A stretch of 11,607 bases of DNA, from NCBI GenBank assembly GCA_003024985.2, contig PXIH01S0037370.1; one strand, given 5' to 3'. The DNA comes from Euperipatoides rowelli. Lineage: Eukaryota > Onychophora > Udeonychophora > Euonychophora > Peripatopsidae. How positions within the stretch are numbered: position 1 is the stretch's first letter; every line of letters begins with the position of its first letter. The notes under the pieces are model-generated. The model was not told the DNA's origin. It searched no databases and saw nothing but the letters and a program-made list of their open reading frames with translations. Positions 1 to 7,530 of this stretch are shown piece by piece. Position numbers and translations under genes: made by a program.

Positions 1-690
1 AAAATTATAATGAAATATTTAAACATGTTTATAAGGCAGTAAAAAGATTATATAATGATAAGCTAATTTGTGGGTCATCAAATAAAAAAAAAAATTTATG
101 GAGGATCATCAAATCTGAATCTGGAAGAAAAAAAACTAATAAAAAAACAACAAATCACCTTAAAAATAGAGGATTATTTTCTTAATGATTCCTTAAGTGT
201 TGCAAATGCTTTCAATGAACACTTTACTAGTATGGCTGAGAAGTTGCTGAATTTAAATGGATTAAACAAAACTTTAGATTCTAAATGATATTATAATGCT
301 AGATCTGTATTTTTAAATCCAGTGTCACATAGTGAAGCATTAATATTCTAAGTGTCTAAAAGAAGTACTCTTCTGGATTAGATGAGATTTTAGGTTTTAT
401 CATTGATCATAGTGCAGAACAAATTGTTGCACAGTTGAAGATTTGTGTAAATGTTCATTAAAAACTGGCTGTTTTCCTGAGAGATTAAAACTTGCTAAAA
501 TTGTTCCTGTATTAAAAAGGATGATAAATCAAATAGACTAATAATCCACTCCTTTCTGCTTTTTCTAAGTTCTTTAGGAAATTTATATATAACATAATTT
601 TAATTTTTTTTAGACAAATGTAATATTTTGTCAAATTCTCAAAATGGATTTAGGAAGAATGAATCAACAACTTAGTACACTTATTCTTTT
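1..690 (+). pseudogene. Linker and fingers region of jockey-like RT, frameshifted
   Basis: Bases 1-66 read as a segment ending KRLYNDKLI, and 94-130 as NLWRIIKSESG, both typical of the stretch between endonuclease and RT. The frame then shifts: 160-290 reads DYFLNDSLSVANAFNEHF, matching the usual 'IANxFNxxF' stretch. Further shifts expose SGLDEI (373-390), TGCFPERLKLAKIVPVL (463-515), the 'GVFPxxxKxAxVxPxxK' motif of the RT fingers, and then QNGFRKNESTT (640-672), the 'QxGFRxxxST' motif. At least three frame changes are needed, and the stretch 515-610 is too degraded to follow. Seen: the motifs and breaks. Known: their order in jockey and CR1 superfamily RTs. The only long open stretch here, 70-288, mixes two of these frames and is not a gene in itself. 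Confidence 0.78.
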
Positions 691-1130
691 TGGGAAAATC
701 TTTAGCATTAGATAATAAGCATTTGGCTGTTGGTTGGTTTCTTGATCTAACAAAGGCCTTTGACCTGGTAGATCACTCTACCTTGCTAAATAAATTGGTA
801 TTTTGTGGCATTAGTGGTATTTGTTTGGAGTGGTTTAAATCATATTTATTAAATCACAAACAAATAGTGGAGGGTATAGTGAGGAAATACTAAAAGATTC
901 TGGTCAACCTAATAGTGAACTCTCTAAATTAAATAATGTCAACACTGGTGTTCCACAGGGCTCCATTCTGGGACCTATTCTGTTTCTAATTTTCATCAAT
1001 GATTTTCCAATGAGTATTTCTATGGTAAATTCAGTTTTATTTGTTGATGATACTAAGCTACTCTTTGAGAGTGAACATGAAAGTGAGCTCCAGTCAAATA
1101 TTGACCAATCAATTCCTTGTATTTATCATT
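690..1130 (+). pseudogene. RT palm core of jockey-like element (catalytic motifs kept, one frameshift)
   Basis: Bases 690-893 are open and contain FLDLTKAFDLVDH, the first catalytic Asp motif of the RT palm, then LVFCGISGICLEWFKSYL, the usual 'GIxGxxxxWFxSYL' segment. A stop at 891-893 and a frame change follow. Bases 943-1131 then read GVPQGSILGPILFLIFINDF and FVDDTKLL. The double Asp of the F/YxDD catalytic box (1046-1051) is intact. A TGA after YH at 1131 interrupts the frame, and coding similarity continues downstream through LILNSNK and HLFLGVWIDSGLNW (about 1150-1290). So the active-site residues survive although the frame is lost, as expected of a copy that died by indels rather than by active-site mutation. 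Confidence 0.88.
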
Positions 1131-1347
1131 GACTCAAGACAAATAACCTTATTTTAAACAGTAATAAAATAGTCTGCATAAACTTTCATTTAAAAAGTGG
1201 AAAATATTATGGGAATACACCTCTCATAGTGCTTAATAGTGTCCATTTATTCCTGGGTGTTTGGATTGATTCAGGATTAAATTGGAAAATTCATGTTGAT
1301 AGGCTAAACTAATCCCAAAGTTTTATACAGCTTTCTATGTTCTTTGT

Positions 1348-1698
1348 ATGCTGAACAATATTGTAAAGTTTGATACTATTATTGTGATATATTATTCATA
1401 CTTTCAACCACTTTTATCATATGGTATCATTTATTGGGGATCATTTGATGTTAAAAGAGTATTCTTATTGCAAAGGAAGGCAATTAGAATCATTGGGAGT
1501 GCTGGTTTTTGGGAGCATTGTAGACCCCTTTTTAAGAAATTTAAAATTCTTCCACTGGCCTGTTTATATATATTAGAAACTGTGTGCTTTGTCATGAAAA
1601 ACAAAGATTTATATAGGAAAAATACCTCTCTGCATAATTACAATACTAGAACATCTAGGGATTTTCACTTAGAATATAGTTCTACTGAAGTAAACTAA
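1348..1698 (+). pseudogene. C-terminal (thumb and post-RT) part of jockey-like ORF2
   Basis: A 116-residue open stretch carries YYSYFQPLLSYGIIYWGS, then LLQRKAIRIIGS, CRPLFKKFKILPLACLYI and finally LHNYNTRTSRDF. This series (Y-x-YfxPxLxYGIxxWG, LQ+KAIRII, CRPxFKxxxILPLxCLYI, LHxYNTR) is characteristic of the C-terminus of insect jockey-type retrotransposon proteins. The frame ends at TAA 1696-1698, some tens of residues earlier than I would expect, and the last 10 residues no longer look conserved. The listed start is only the first in-frame ATG; the coding similarity continues from the palm block in another frame. There is no host-gene reading of this stretch. Confidence 0.85.
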
Positions 1699-2877
1699 AA
1701 ACTGAAAATACTTAATAGAATAATATCCTTACTTGCATACTCCATTGTTAAGACAACTTACTGTTCCATTTCAATACAACCCAAAATTTGTTAAAAATTA
1801 TTATTGAGCCTATCCATCTACTGTTGATAGGTCAATGAGTACCCAGAATGCTTAGAAATACAAACAAAAAAACATGTCTGGTGATAAATGAAATCTCAGG
1901 ATATTAGTAGCAGCTACTTACACAAATATTTTAAATATTTTCCTTTTTTTCTTATAATTATTTAATATGTTTTTTATTTGTAGGCTATTCTTCTAGAGAA
2001 TGACTTGCAAATCTTTTTATTTTTCCAGATCACTGATCAATAAAAATTTAAAAGAAAATGAAATCTTTATTCTAACATTTCTAAAATCTTATTTCAACAT
2101 TTGCTTTACATTATGCAATCTAATTTTTGAACGAAAGAAAAAAATCTTCTGTCTTCCTAAACATCTGCATGCCCAATGTGGCAAATCATTTTTTAGATAT
2201 TTCTAATTTATTAAAACGGATGTTTTATAGAGAGGATTATGTATTACATTTTTTTTTAATTCATTAATTAATTATATCAATATGTAACTTATGATGTGGT
2301 GATTTTTTTTTTTTTTGCCACCCATTCAGAATTATTCTTACTTGACAACACGTGTTAAAATAATCATGTACAAAAATTTATTCACCAAAATTTATAAAAT
2401 TCTCAGTAATTCTAAATTTGCTTTAAAATTTAATTTTTAACGAAATTCCATAAAATGTTGTCTTTAAAACTATTTCAAATTTTTAAATTAATTTTAGTAA
2501 GATAAAATATAATTAATAATCAAATAAAAATTATAATTATAAAACATAAACCTAATTTATTTTAAAAAATCTTATTCTTCTCATCTATTTTTTTATATAA
2601 ACTTATCTATATTAAAGAGCATAAGATGGGTTTAATATCGAATGTGGAGTTTTTAATGGTAGGGGAGGATTAGCGAAAGTTTTTTTTTTTTTATTAAGAT
2701 AGATAGAGATGAATAATTTTTGATGATTGGGATGAGTGTAGTCCAGTATTGAAAAGGACATTTTATACTAGAAAAGCAAGTAGGTTTAATATTAAAAGGC
2801 AACAATTTTCAAAAATTAAAATAAAATCTAATTTGTAACTTTTACATATAAATTAGTGGCTAATTAACAGTATAATT
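1699..2877. other. AT-rich stretch, no gene recognised
   Basis: Very AT-rich DNA with long T runs (2250-2258, 2306-2317, 2680-2692). It holds a 68-codon open stretch at 2000-2206, rich in Phe, Lys and Ile, that has no motif and is compatible with chance in this composition. The first few hundred bases may be the unrecognisable 3' end of the jockey-like relic. I saw no exon with convincing splice sites, no tRNA-like A and B boxes, and no repeat shared with the rest of the window. Confidence 0.5.
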
Positions 2878-3057
2878 ATTCATACACCCTGACTTAGGAC
2901 CACNATATTCATACACCCTGACTTAGGACCACAATATTCANACACCCTGACTTAGGACCACAATATTCANACACCCTGACTTAGGACCACAATATTCANA
3001 CACCCTGACTTAGGACCACAATATTCATACACCCTGACTTAGGACCACAATATTCAT
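2878..3057. repeat. Minisatellite A: six copies of a 29-bp unit plus a partial copy
   Basis: Six head-to-tail 29-bp units begin at 2878, 2907, 2936, 2965, 2994 and 3023, and a six-base partial copy follows at 3052. Each unit reads ATTCATACACCCTG followed by ACTTAGGACCACAAT. Apart from N characters the units are essentially identical, so the array is young or homogenised. The Ns fall at unit position 6 in three copies (2941, 2970, 2999) and at position 27 in the first (2904). There are no spacers, which excludes a CRISPR-like array. Confidence 0.97.
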
Positions 3058-3336
3058 ATTTCATTTCAAATTCTGTCATTCTTTGTAAAGGGATGATCGT
3101 TCTTTTATTTAATTATTTAAAATCTTTAATATCATCATTAAAATATGATATTTACTTTATGTTTGGTAACATACATTTTAATGTAAGGCTCTTTAGTTCC
3201 AGGTTAAATAGGATCAGGTCTATATAGTTAATTAGTAAGTAAATAAATGGATTTAGGTTGTTTAAATAAAGTTTGAGGGGATCCTAGTTATCCATTTTGG
3301 TGGATAATTATGTAATTATTCTAATACAAATAATAA

Positions 3337-3616
3337 CTGAGTCTACCCTGCATTGTGGACTTAGCTGAGTCTACCCTACATTGTGGACTTAGCTGAGTCT
3401 ACCTTGCATTGTGGACTTAGCTGAGTCTACTCTGCATTGTGGACTTAGCTGAGTCTACCCTACATTGTGGACTTAGCTGAGTCTACCCTGCATTGTGGAC
3501 TTAGCTGAGTCTACCCTGCATTGTGGACTTAGCTGAGTCTACCCTGCATTGTGGACTTAGCTGAGTCTACCCTGAATTGCGGAATTAGCTGAGTCTACCC
3601 TGAATTGTGGACTTAG
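3337..3616. repeat. Minisatellite B: ten copies of a 28-bp unit
   Basis: Ten exact-length 28-bp units fill 280 bp. The unit reads CTGAGTCTACCCTG followed by CATTGTGGACTTAG. Copies differ by a few substitutions (CCCTG/CCTTG/TCTG, GCATT/ACATT/GAATT, and one GCGGAATTAG in copy 9), so the array is somewhat older than the 29-bp array 280 bp upstream. The last two copies share GAATT in place of GCATT. No open frame of interest runs through it and there are no spacers. Confidence 0.97.
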
Positions 3617-3676
3617 CTATTGTGCCTTTACATATAATTTCAATCTAAGAAAGCATATAAGTAATATTTATTTTAA

Positions 3677-3695
3677 GCCAGGCACACACTAGGAG
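3677..3695 (+). repeat. Left terminal inverted repeat of the candidate MITE
   Basis: It pairs with 4395-4413; the core GCACACA-C/T-TAGGAG is identical apart from the C/T position. It is preceded by TTAA at 3673-3676. Confidence 0.65.
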
Positions 3696-3765
3696 GAAAA
3701 ACTTTATAGTTTTCATACTTGGCAGTTTTTTAATGATGTGAAAGTTTTCACTAGAGTAATCTGAC

Positions 3766-3815
3766 ACACACTAGGAGAAGTTTTTTTTTTTTTTAAAGTT
3801 TTTCTCTTAGTGTGC
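3766..3815. repeat. Hairpin made of two inverted end-motif copies
   Basis: ACACACTAGGAGAA (3766-3779) pairs with TTCTCTTAGTGTGC (3802-3815) across a T-rich loop of 22 bases. Both arms are versions of the terminal motif of the surrounding element. This suggests either a nested insertion of a second copy or a foldback structure. Confidence 0.75.
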
Positions 3816-4016
3816 ATACTCCTGTTGTCAAAATAGAGAGTGACATTCAATGACTACCACATTAATTGATTTGTATATTATTGTATTAAATATATATGCA
3901 TGAAAATAAATAGATTTTTTAATTTCCAAGCAGTGGCGATTTAGTTTTAAATATCAAAGCCATTTACCTGTTGTATTACAGACGATACCAATGGCTTGCA
4001 GAATCGTCATTTTTAA

Positions 4017-4039
4017 TAAAATAAATAAATAAATAAATA
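4017..4039. repeat. (AAAT)n microsatellite
   Basis: About five tandem AAAT/AATA units lie in the middle of the candidate MITE, directly before a stretch that contains isolated N bases (4083, 4112, 4119, 4159). Confidence 0.85.
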
Positions 4040-4253
4040 GTGGCTTGTTGTGATATTCAATTAAGTGCTAGTTGTACAGACANGGATATTTTTCTACTTC
4101 TTGAATTAATANTGATATNTCATCGTCGTTCCAGTTTTTGTTGGCGAAGCGAGTGGCCNGCATTTTTATTTTTTAGTTAGTAAAATCAAGTCACATGTTC
4201 TCAGCTTCTCATCGTCCAGTGATTGGCTGCGAACTTTGATTCTGAGGAGAAAG

Positions 4254-4289
4254 TTTTCAAAAAGTAGACCAGAGGTCTACTTTTGAAAG
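4254..4289. repeat. Near-perfect 36-bp palindrome with three-base loop
   Basis: TTTTCAAAAAGTAGACC (4254-4270) pairs with GGTCTACTTTTGAAAG (4274-4289) around the loop AGA; one unpaired A is the only bulge. It lies inside the candidate MITE and could form a cruciform or an RNA hairpin. No flanking coding sequence explains it. Confidence 0.85.
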
Positions 4290-4394
4290 TGATGAAAGAG
4301 TTCTCTTCGAAGCCTGGTTTACTCTAGAGTATTTTGACACACATGAGAGTATTTACCTTCGGAGTACAATTCTTTGCTGCTTCAAAGAGAAATT

Positions 4395-4413
4395 CTCCTA
4401 ATGTGTGCTAGGG
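4395..4413 (-). repeat. Right terminal inverted repeat of the candidate MITE
   Basis: On the reverse strand it reads CCCTAGCACACATTAGGAG and is followed outward by the TTAA-like TTTA at 4414-4417. The match to the left end fades after about 20 bp, into A/T-rich sequence on both sides. Confidence 0.65.
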
Positions 4414-5508
4414 TTTAGTGTTTGCAAATTTCTCTCCAGTGTAGGCAACATAATGTTCAAGGTACATCAGACTATCTAGTAGGACTGTAAAGACTACTAG
4501 TATCTGATATATTTACATTTTTATTACTCTGAGTGTTATTGTTTTTATGATACTATTTCCATCCTTAAATATTATATCTATTTTTAGTTAAATTTAAATA
4601 AAAATTGAACAAATAAGATATTTTCCTTGTTATCCTCTAAGATCTCAATTAATAGGCTATTACCTTATTTGTATACTGATTAATATTCTTTTTCATAGAC
4701 CTTTTTTTAATTATTTACCAATTGTAATTTTAGGAAGACGGACTATATAGTCAATTGAAGGCCGCAATAGGCTTATTTGTCTTGTGTGATCTAGATATGG
4801 ATATTTTAGTTTCATTTTAATTAACATATGAAATTTAGTCTTCTAGATCTTCAGTCCAATATTGAGATTTATTTTCTTTGAATAAACAGAGATGTTTATG
4901 AGAGGATCAAATGTTTAGTTATCTTAAATTACTTGTTTAATTTTTAAAATTAGCATTTTTCAGATGTATGATGATTGTGTATTATCAATATATAAAACAT
5001 TTAAACAATAATATATCAATCAAAATCTGTCTTTAATTTCAATGCTATTTCAAAATAAAATGAACAAAGATAAAAATTTAAACAATGCTATTTCAGTTTA
5101 TTTTTAATTAGCATTTTACATTTATTATATTCTAGCTATATGACAATCAAATTCAGTTACTGAATATATATATATATTTTTACATTTCTTGCATATTGTA
5201 TCCCTTATCATTTGTGAGTACTGTATTCCACAAAAATACTTACATATCCCATGCTTACCCTTTTATTTTTAGAACTGATTATTTTTTGTAAAGATGAATG
5301 AATTAATAATATAAACACACACAACATATATAACTATTTAGGCATTAAAATAAAATAATTTTAAATTTGACTGTTAGTTATTAAATAAATTAAATAAGCA
5401 CACAATCATAGTCTGGGACACTTTTAACAGCCCCTAGATATTTTCTATGATATTTGCTCAGATGATCAGTTTACTTGTTGTTACAAGGTATAAAAGGAGT
5501 TGCATTAG
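4414..5508. other. AT-rich non-coding stretch before the candidate exon
   Basis: No gene or mobile-element coding similarity was found. It contains an imperfect hairpin (4466-4508), the 12-bp palindrome GACTATATAGTC (4741-4752), a short (TA)n run near 5164-5177, and the 13-bp word CAATGCTATTTCA twice (5040-5052, 5083-5095). It is probably intronic if the exon at 5509 is real, otherwise intergenic or intronic DNA upstream of the Ig exon. Confidence 0.5.
4466..4508. repeat. Imperfect hairpin
   Basis: ATCAGACTATCTAGTAG (4466-4482) pairs with CTACTAGTATCTGAT (4494-4508), with a small bulge and an 11-base loop. It lies just outside the right end of the candidate MITE and has no assigned role. Confidence 0.6.
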
Positions 5509-5758
5509 AAATTTTTGCCTATATCTAAATGTGAAGAAAACTTTTTCATTGACTCAAAATTTTCGAAATTGATTCAACTGAGAGAGAGATGTCTATTGGA
5601 GTCAGAAATTAGACATGGACTGTTCTTGCAATATTCCAATATGTCATGTAATCTTTATGGAAATTGGGAAGTGAGATATAGGTACAAATCAGAATCTGGA
5701 TTACTTTCTACTATACATACTATAAATAACCACCTGTGTGTGAGTTTCACTCCTAAAG
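5509..5758 (+). CDS. Possible exon upstream of the Ig exon, function unknown
   Basis: This stretch is open in one frame for 83 codons, from just after a TAG at 5506-5508 to a GT donor at 5759. Its composition is visibly less AT-rich than the flanks. The TAG can serve as the acceptor AG (GCATTAG before AAATTT), though the pyrimidine tract is poor. At the 3' side AAAG/GTTAAA is a reasonable donor. Splicing there leaves one base of a codon (G, 5758), exactly what the next exon needs, since it begins with two bases (CA) to complete an Ala codon. The peptide includes LPISKCEENFF, YGNWEVRYRYKSESGL and HLCVSFTPK. I recognise no domain; it lacks the Cys-Trp-Cys pattern of an Ig fold. It may be a linker exon of the same protein or a chance open frame. 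The phase match alone has a one-in-three chance. Confidence 0.38.
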
Positions 5759-6025
5759 GTTAAATATATCTTCTTTCGCTTTTTTTTCTTTTTCATATTT
5801 ACTTTTACATATTTTTCAAGATTAGGCTATAATATTTATAAAGAGTTATTGGTAACTTATAATTTACAGCTAAACAAAATAATGAATCAAAAATATTTTT
5901 CTCTTGCAATATGCTACTGTATTTTTTTTATCATTAACAAATGTGACAAGTTTGTTTATATTAAATATTTATAAATCTGTTTGTTTTATTACCTTTCATT
6001 AATATTGATTCATTTAATTTTACAG
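5759..6025 (+). other. Putative phase-1 intron of 267 bp
   Basis: It begins GTTAAA at 5759, directly after AAAG, and ends in a good acceptor with a T-rich tract (TTTAATTTTACAG, ending 6025). It is very AT-rich and has no open coding. The acceptor is well supported by the Ig exon; the donor depends on the upstream exon being real. Confidence 0.45.
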
Positions 6026-6325
6026 CATCAAAAAGTTCAAGAGGAGAAAAACCAAGGTTCACTAAGCCATTAATTGATAAAACAGTTAATGAAGGTGATC
6101 GAGTCTGTTTTGACTGTTCATATACGGGCACACCTGAACCATCTATTCGGTGGTATAAAAGTGGTAAACAAATTCAGCCATCACCAGACTTTAGGATATC
6201 ATATGATGGTTCTATCAGTAGGCTTGATGTTGTAGAAGCATTCCTTGATGATAGTGGTGAAATTGTATGTGAAGCAAAAAATACAAGTGGTGAGGCAAGA
6301 ACAGCAGCAAAATTAACAGTAAAAG
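6026..6325 (+). CDS. Internal exon encoding one complete I-set immunoglobulin domain
   Basis: Exactly 300 bp lie between the acceptor TTTTACAG and the donor AAAAG/GTAAAAG, phase 1 at both ends, giving 100 residues. After a short lead (SKSSRGEKP), PRFTKPLIDKTVNEGDRV forms strands A and B. The first Ig Cys is residue 31 (CFDC, 6115-6117), the core Trp residue 43 (IRWYKSG, 6151-6153), and the second Cys residue 82 in DDSGEIVCEAKN (6268-6270). GEARTAAKLTVK closes strand G. The 51-residue Cys spacing, DxGxxxC motif and NxxGEA turn are classic I-set features. The domain most resembles those of giant muscle and cytoskeletal proteins (titin, obscurin/Unc-89, projectin, palladin or MLCK class), but I cannot say which. 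Such domains are elastic or scaffolding modules in sarcomeres. Symmetric phase-1 exons are usual for this class, allowing in-frame skipping or duplication. No stop or frameshift is present. The next exon is not found in the window. Confidence 0.92.
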
Positions 6326-6422
6326 GTAAAAGAGTATATTGTTATAGCTAGCTAGAAATTGTTTAAAATTTAATAATGTTTGATTGTATTTTTTACATTG
6401 TCTGAGTTCAAATTAATTTTTT
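6326..6422 (+). other. Start of the intron following the Ig exon
   Basis: The donor GTAAAAG at 6326 is close to consensus. In the exon frame, stop codons follow soon after the donor, consistent with non-coding sequence. The intron has no recognised acceptor within the window and probably exceeds 5 kb. Confidence 0.75.
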
Positions 6423-6640
6423 AGCAATATAACATGACAAGGCCCTGAATATCTCTCAAAGAACTAGATTAAACTTGAGCAATATAATCTAGCAAGGTCC
6501 TTAATAACTCTTATAGAACTAGATTGAACTTGAGCAATATAACCTAACAAGGCCATACTATCTCTCATAGAACTAGACTAAACTTGAGCAATATAACCTA
6601 GCAAGGCCATGAGTATCTCTTATAGACTAGACTAAACTTG
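6423..6640. repeat. Four tandem copies of a 54-55 bp unit
   Basis: Units span 6423-6477, 6478-6532, 6533-6586 and 6587-6640, followed by a partial AGCAACGAG. Each begins AGCAATATAA, continues CTAGCAAGG(C/T)C, then a TATCTCTTATAGAACTAGA-like block, and ends TAAACTTG. Copies differ at roughly 5-10 positions each, so the array is fairly old. It lies in the intron about 100 bp after the Ig exon. It is unrelated in sequence to the 28- and 29-bp arrays. Confidence 0.95.
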
Positions 6641-7128
6641 AGCAACGAGGATAAAGCACAAAACCAGATTTAGGAGAATATAGATGCTGTGTTTAATGAA
6701 AAAAGCTGACAAATAAGAGAGCAAATGGATATACATATGATTAGATATAATGGTATAGCATAATATTGCTTAACATTCTAAATATAGATGAGTCTGGGAG
6801 CAAGCTAAATGATACAAGGTTACCTGTTGCCAATTAATTTATCCAGAGGTGAGTACGGAATATCAGCAAACAGATGAGAGGATCCGGAATTTGAGAGACT
6901 AAGTGCAGGAAGCATGCATCCATATCCAAGAGTTCCAGGTTGCTACAAAATTAGGGCAGACAAGTAAACAGTTCATTATAAATACAATATTGAGATAATG
7001 ATAAAAGTTCTATGAATTTGCAGAGCTAATCATGACTCGGAGTGATATCGAATGTCGTGTTTCACAATTAACCTGGTGAATCTTATCTTAGCTTCGCACA
7101 GTATTGAATGGGTGGAAGTTCTATTCTC
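6641..7128. other. Unassigned stretch between tandem array and 244-bp repeat
   Basis: The composition is more balanced than the surroundings (for example AGATGAGAGGATCCGGAAT near 6872). There is no open frame of interest, no coding similarity in any frame and no visible repeat. The better GC content hints at a dispersed repeat or an old element fragment, but I cannot name it. Confidence 0.4.
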
Positions 7129-7372
7129 TTTTCCTTTTTATATGTTTCTCAACTGCGGAAGAAAATGCTGTAGCATACTGTGTTCTATCTTTGTTCCTTG
7201 AAGTATTAATTGATGAGGGCAACAGTGTAACCTTATTATTGGCATAATAATGTTATCTTTAATTATAATTATAATAGCTATACACAATTATTGGTAAATA
7301 AATAAATATATTTAAGTCTTTATGCACTTTGCTATATTCTCCTTGAGGCAATTATGGTCATCTTATCACTTA
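7129..7372. repeat. Direct repeat R, copy 1 (244 bp)
   Basis: This segment aligns along its whole length with 11292-11535: it starts TTTTCCTTTTTATA, runs through GCTGTAGCATACT, TTATTATTGGCATAATAATG and ACACAATTATTGGTAAATAA, and ends CTTATC-A/G-CTTA. By hand I count about two dozen differences including small indels, so about 90% identity. It has no coding content. It may be a long terminal repeat of the gypsy relic, or an unrelated dispersed repeat (see findings). Homology stops at 7372, where copy 2 shows a TTAA junction. Confidence 0.95.
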
Positions 7373-7400
7373 GGCTCAGGACTATACATATTGCAAAATA

Positions 7401-7452
7401 TTATATACTATACTGTATATATGCTACTATAATTATATACTATACTATATAT
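7401..7452. repeat. AT-rich direct duplication with (TA)n run
   Basis: A 20-bp word, TTATATACTATACTGTATAT, at 7401-7420 recurs at 7433-7452 with one change. It grades into a (TA)n run to about 7461. Confidence 0.8.
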
Positions 7453-7530
7453 ATATATATACAGTCATGCTTACACCATATTGTCATGATTTATAATATA
7501 TTCTCCTTTAGATACCTGAGAGACCGGGGA

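Larger units (their letters stand above)
1..1698 (+). mobile_element. Decayed jockey-like non-LTR retrotransposon, RT part of ORF2, 5' end outside the window
   Basis: Reading through all three forward frames recovers, in the right order, the landmarks of a non-LTR retrotransposon reverse transcriptase: the linker before the RT (1-290), the fingers (about 300-690), the FLDLTKAFD palm motif (738-764), VPQGSILGP and FVDD (949-1051), then the thumb and C-terminal region (1348-1698). Correct order across about 1.7 kb rules out chance. At least four frame changes and several in-frame stops separate the blocks, so this is a dead copy. The endonuclease domain that normally precedes the RT would lie left of position 1. 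No poly-A or simple-repeat tail is clear after 1698. The jockey-type assignment rests on the C-terminal block and is from memory of the family. Confidence 0.87.
3677..4413. mobile_element. Candidate MITE or foldback DNA transposon of 737 bp, piggyBac-like ends
   Basis: The left end, GCCAGGCACACACTAGGAG (3677-3695), is matched in inverted orientation by the right end at 4395-4413, which reverse-complements to CCCTAGCACACATTAGGAG. TTAA (3673-3676) lies directly outside the left end and TTTA (4414-4417; TAAA on the reverse strand) outside the right, which fits a decayed TTAA target duplication. Related copies of the end motif also occur inside: forward at 3764-3779, inverted at 3802-3815, and forward but weaker at 4337-4350. 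A 20-bp direct repeat beginning CTAGAGTA recurs at 3751-3770 and 4324-4343 with two differences. There is no transposase frame, so the element would be non-autonomous. The superfamily is inferred only from the TTAA and CCC-type end. Confidence 0.6.

Noticed and set aside
2000-2206. 68-codon open stretch as a small gene
   Set aside because: No motif, low-complexity Phe/Lys/Ile content and very AT-rich surroundings; compatible with chance.
2878-3616. CRISPR-like arrays, because of 28- and 29-bp repeats
   Set aside because: The units abut with no spacers, and the window is eukaryotic; these are minisatellites.
3930-4170. hAT element inside the MITE region, because of CAGTGGCG near 3932
   Set aside because: No matching inverted end and no 8-bp target duplication could be found nearby.
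5509-5758. Second Ig domain in the candidate upstream exon
   Set aside because: The residues lack the spaced Cys, the WYK-type core and the DxGxYxC motif; the Trp in YGNWEV is not in an Ig context.
6641-7128. tRNA-derived SINE
   Set aside because: I looked for A-box and B-box promoter motifs and a 3' tail in this stretch and found no convincing pair.
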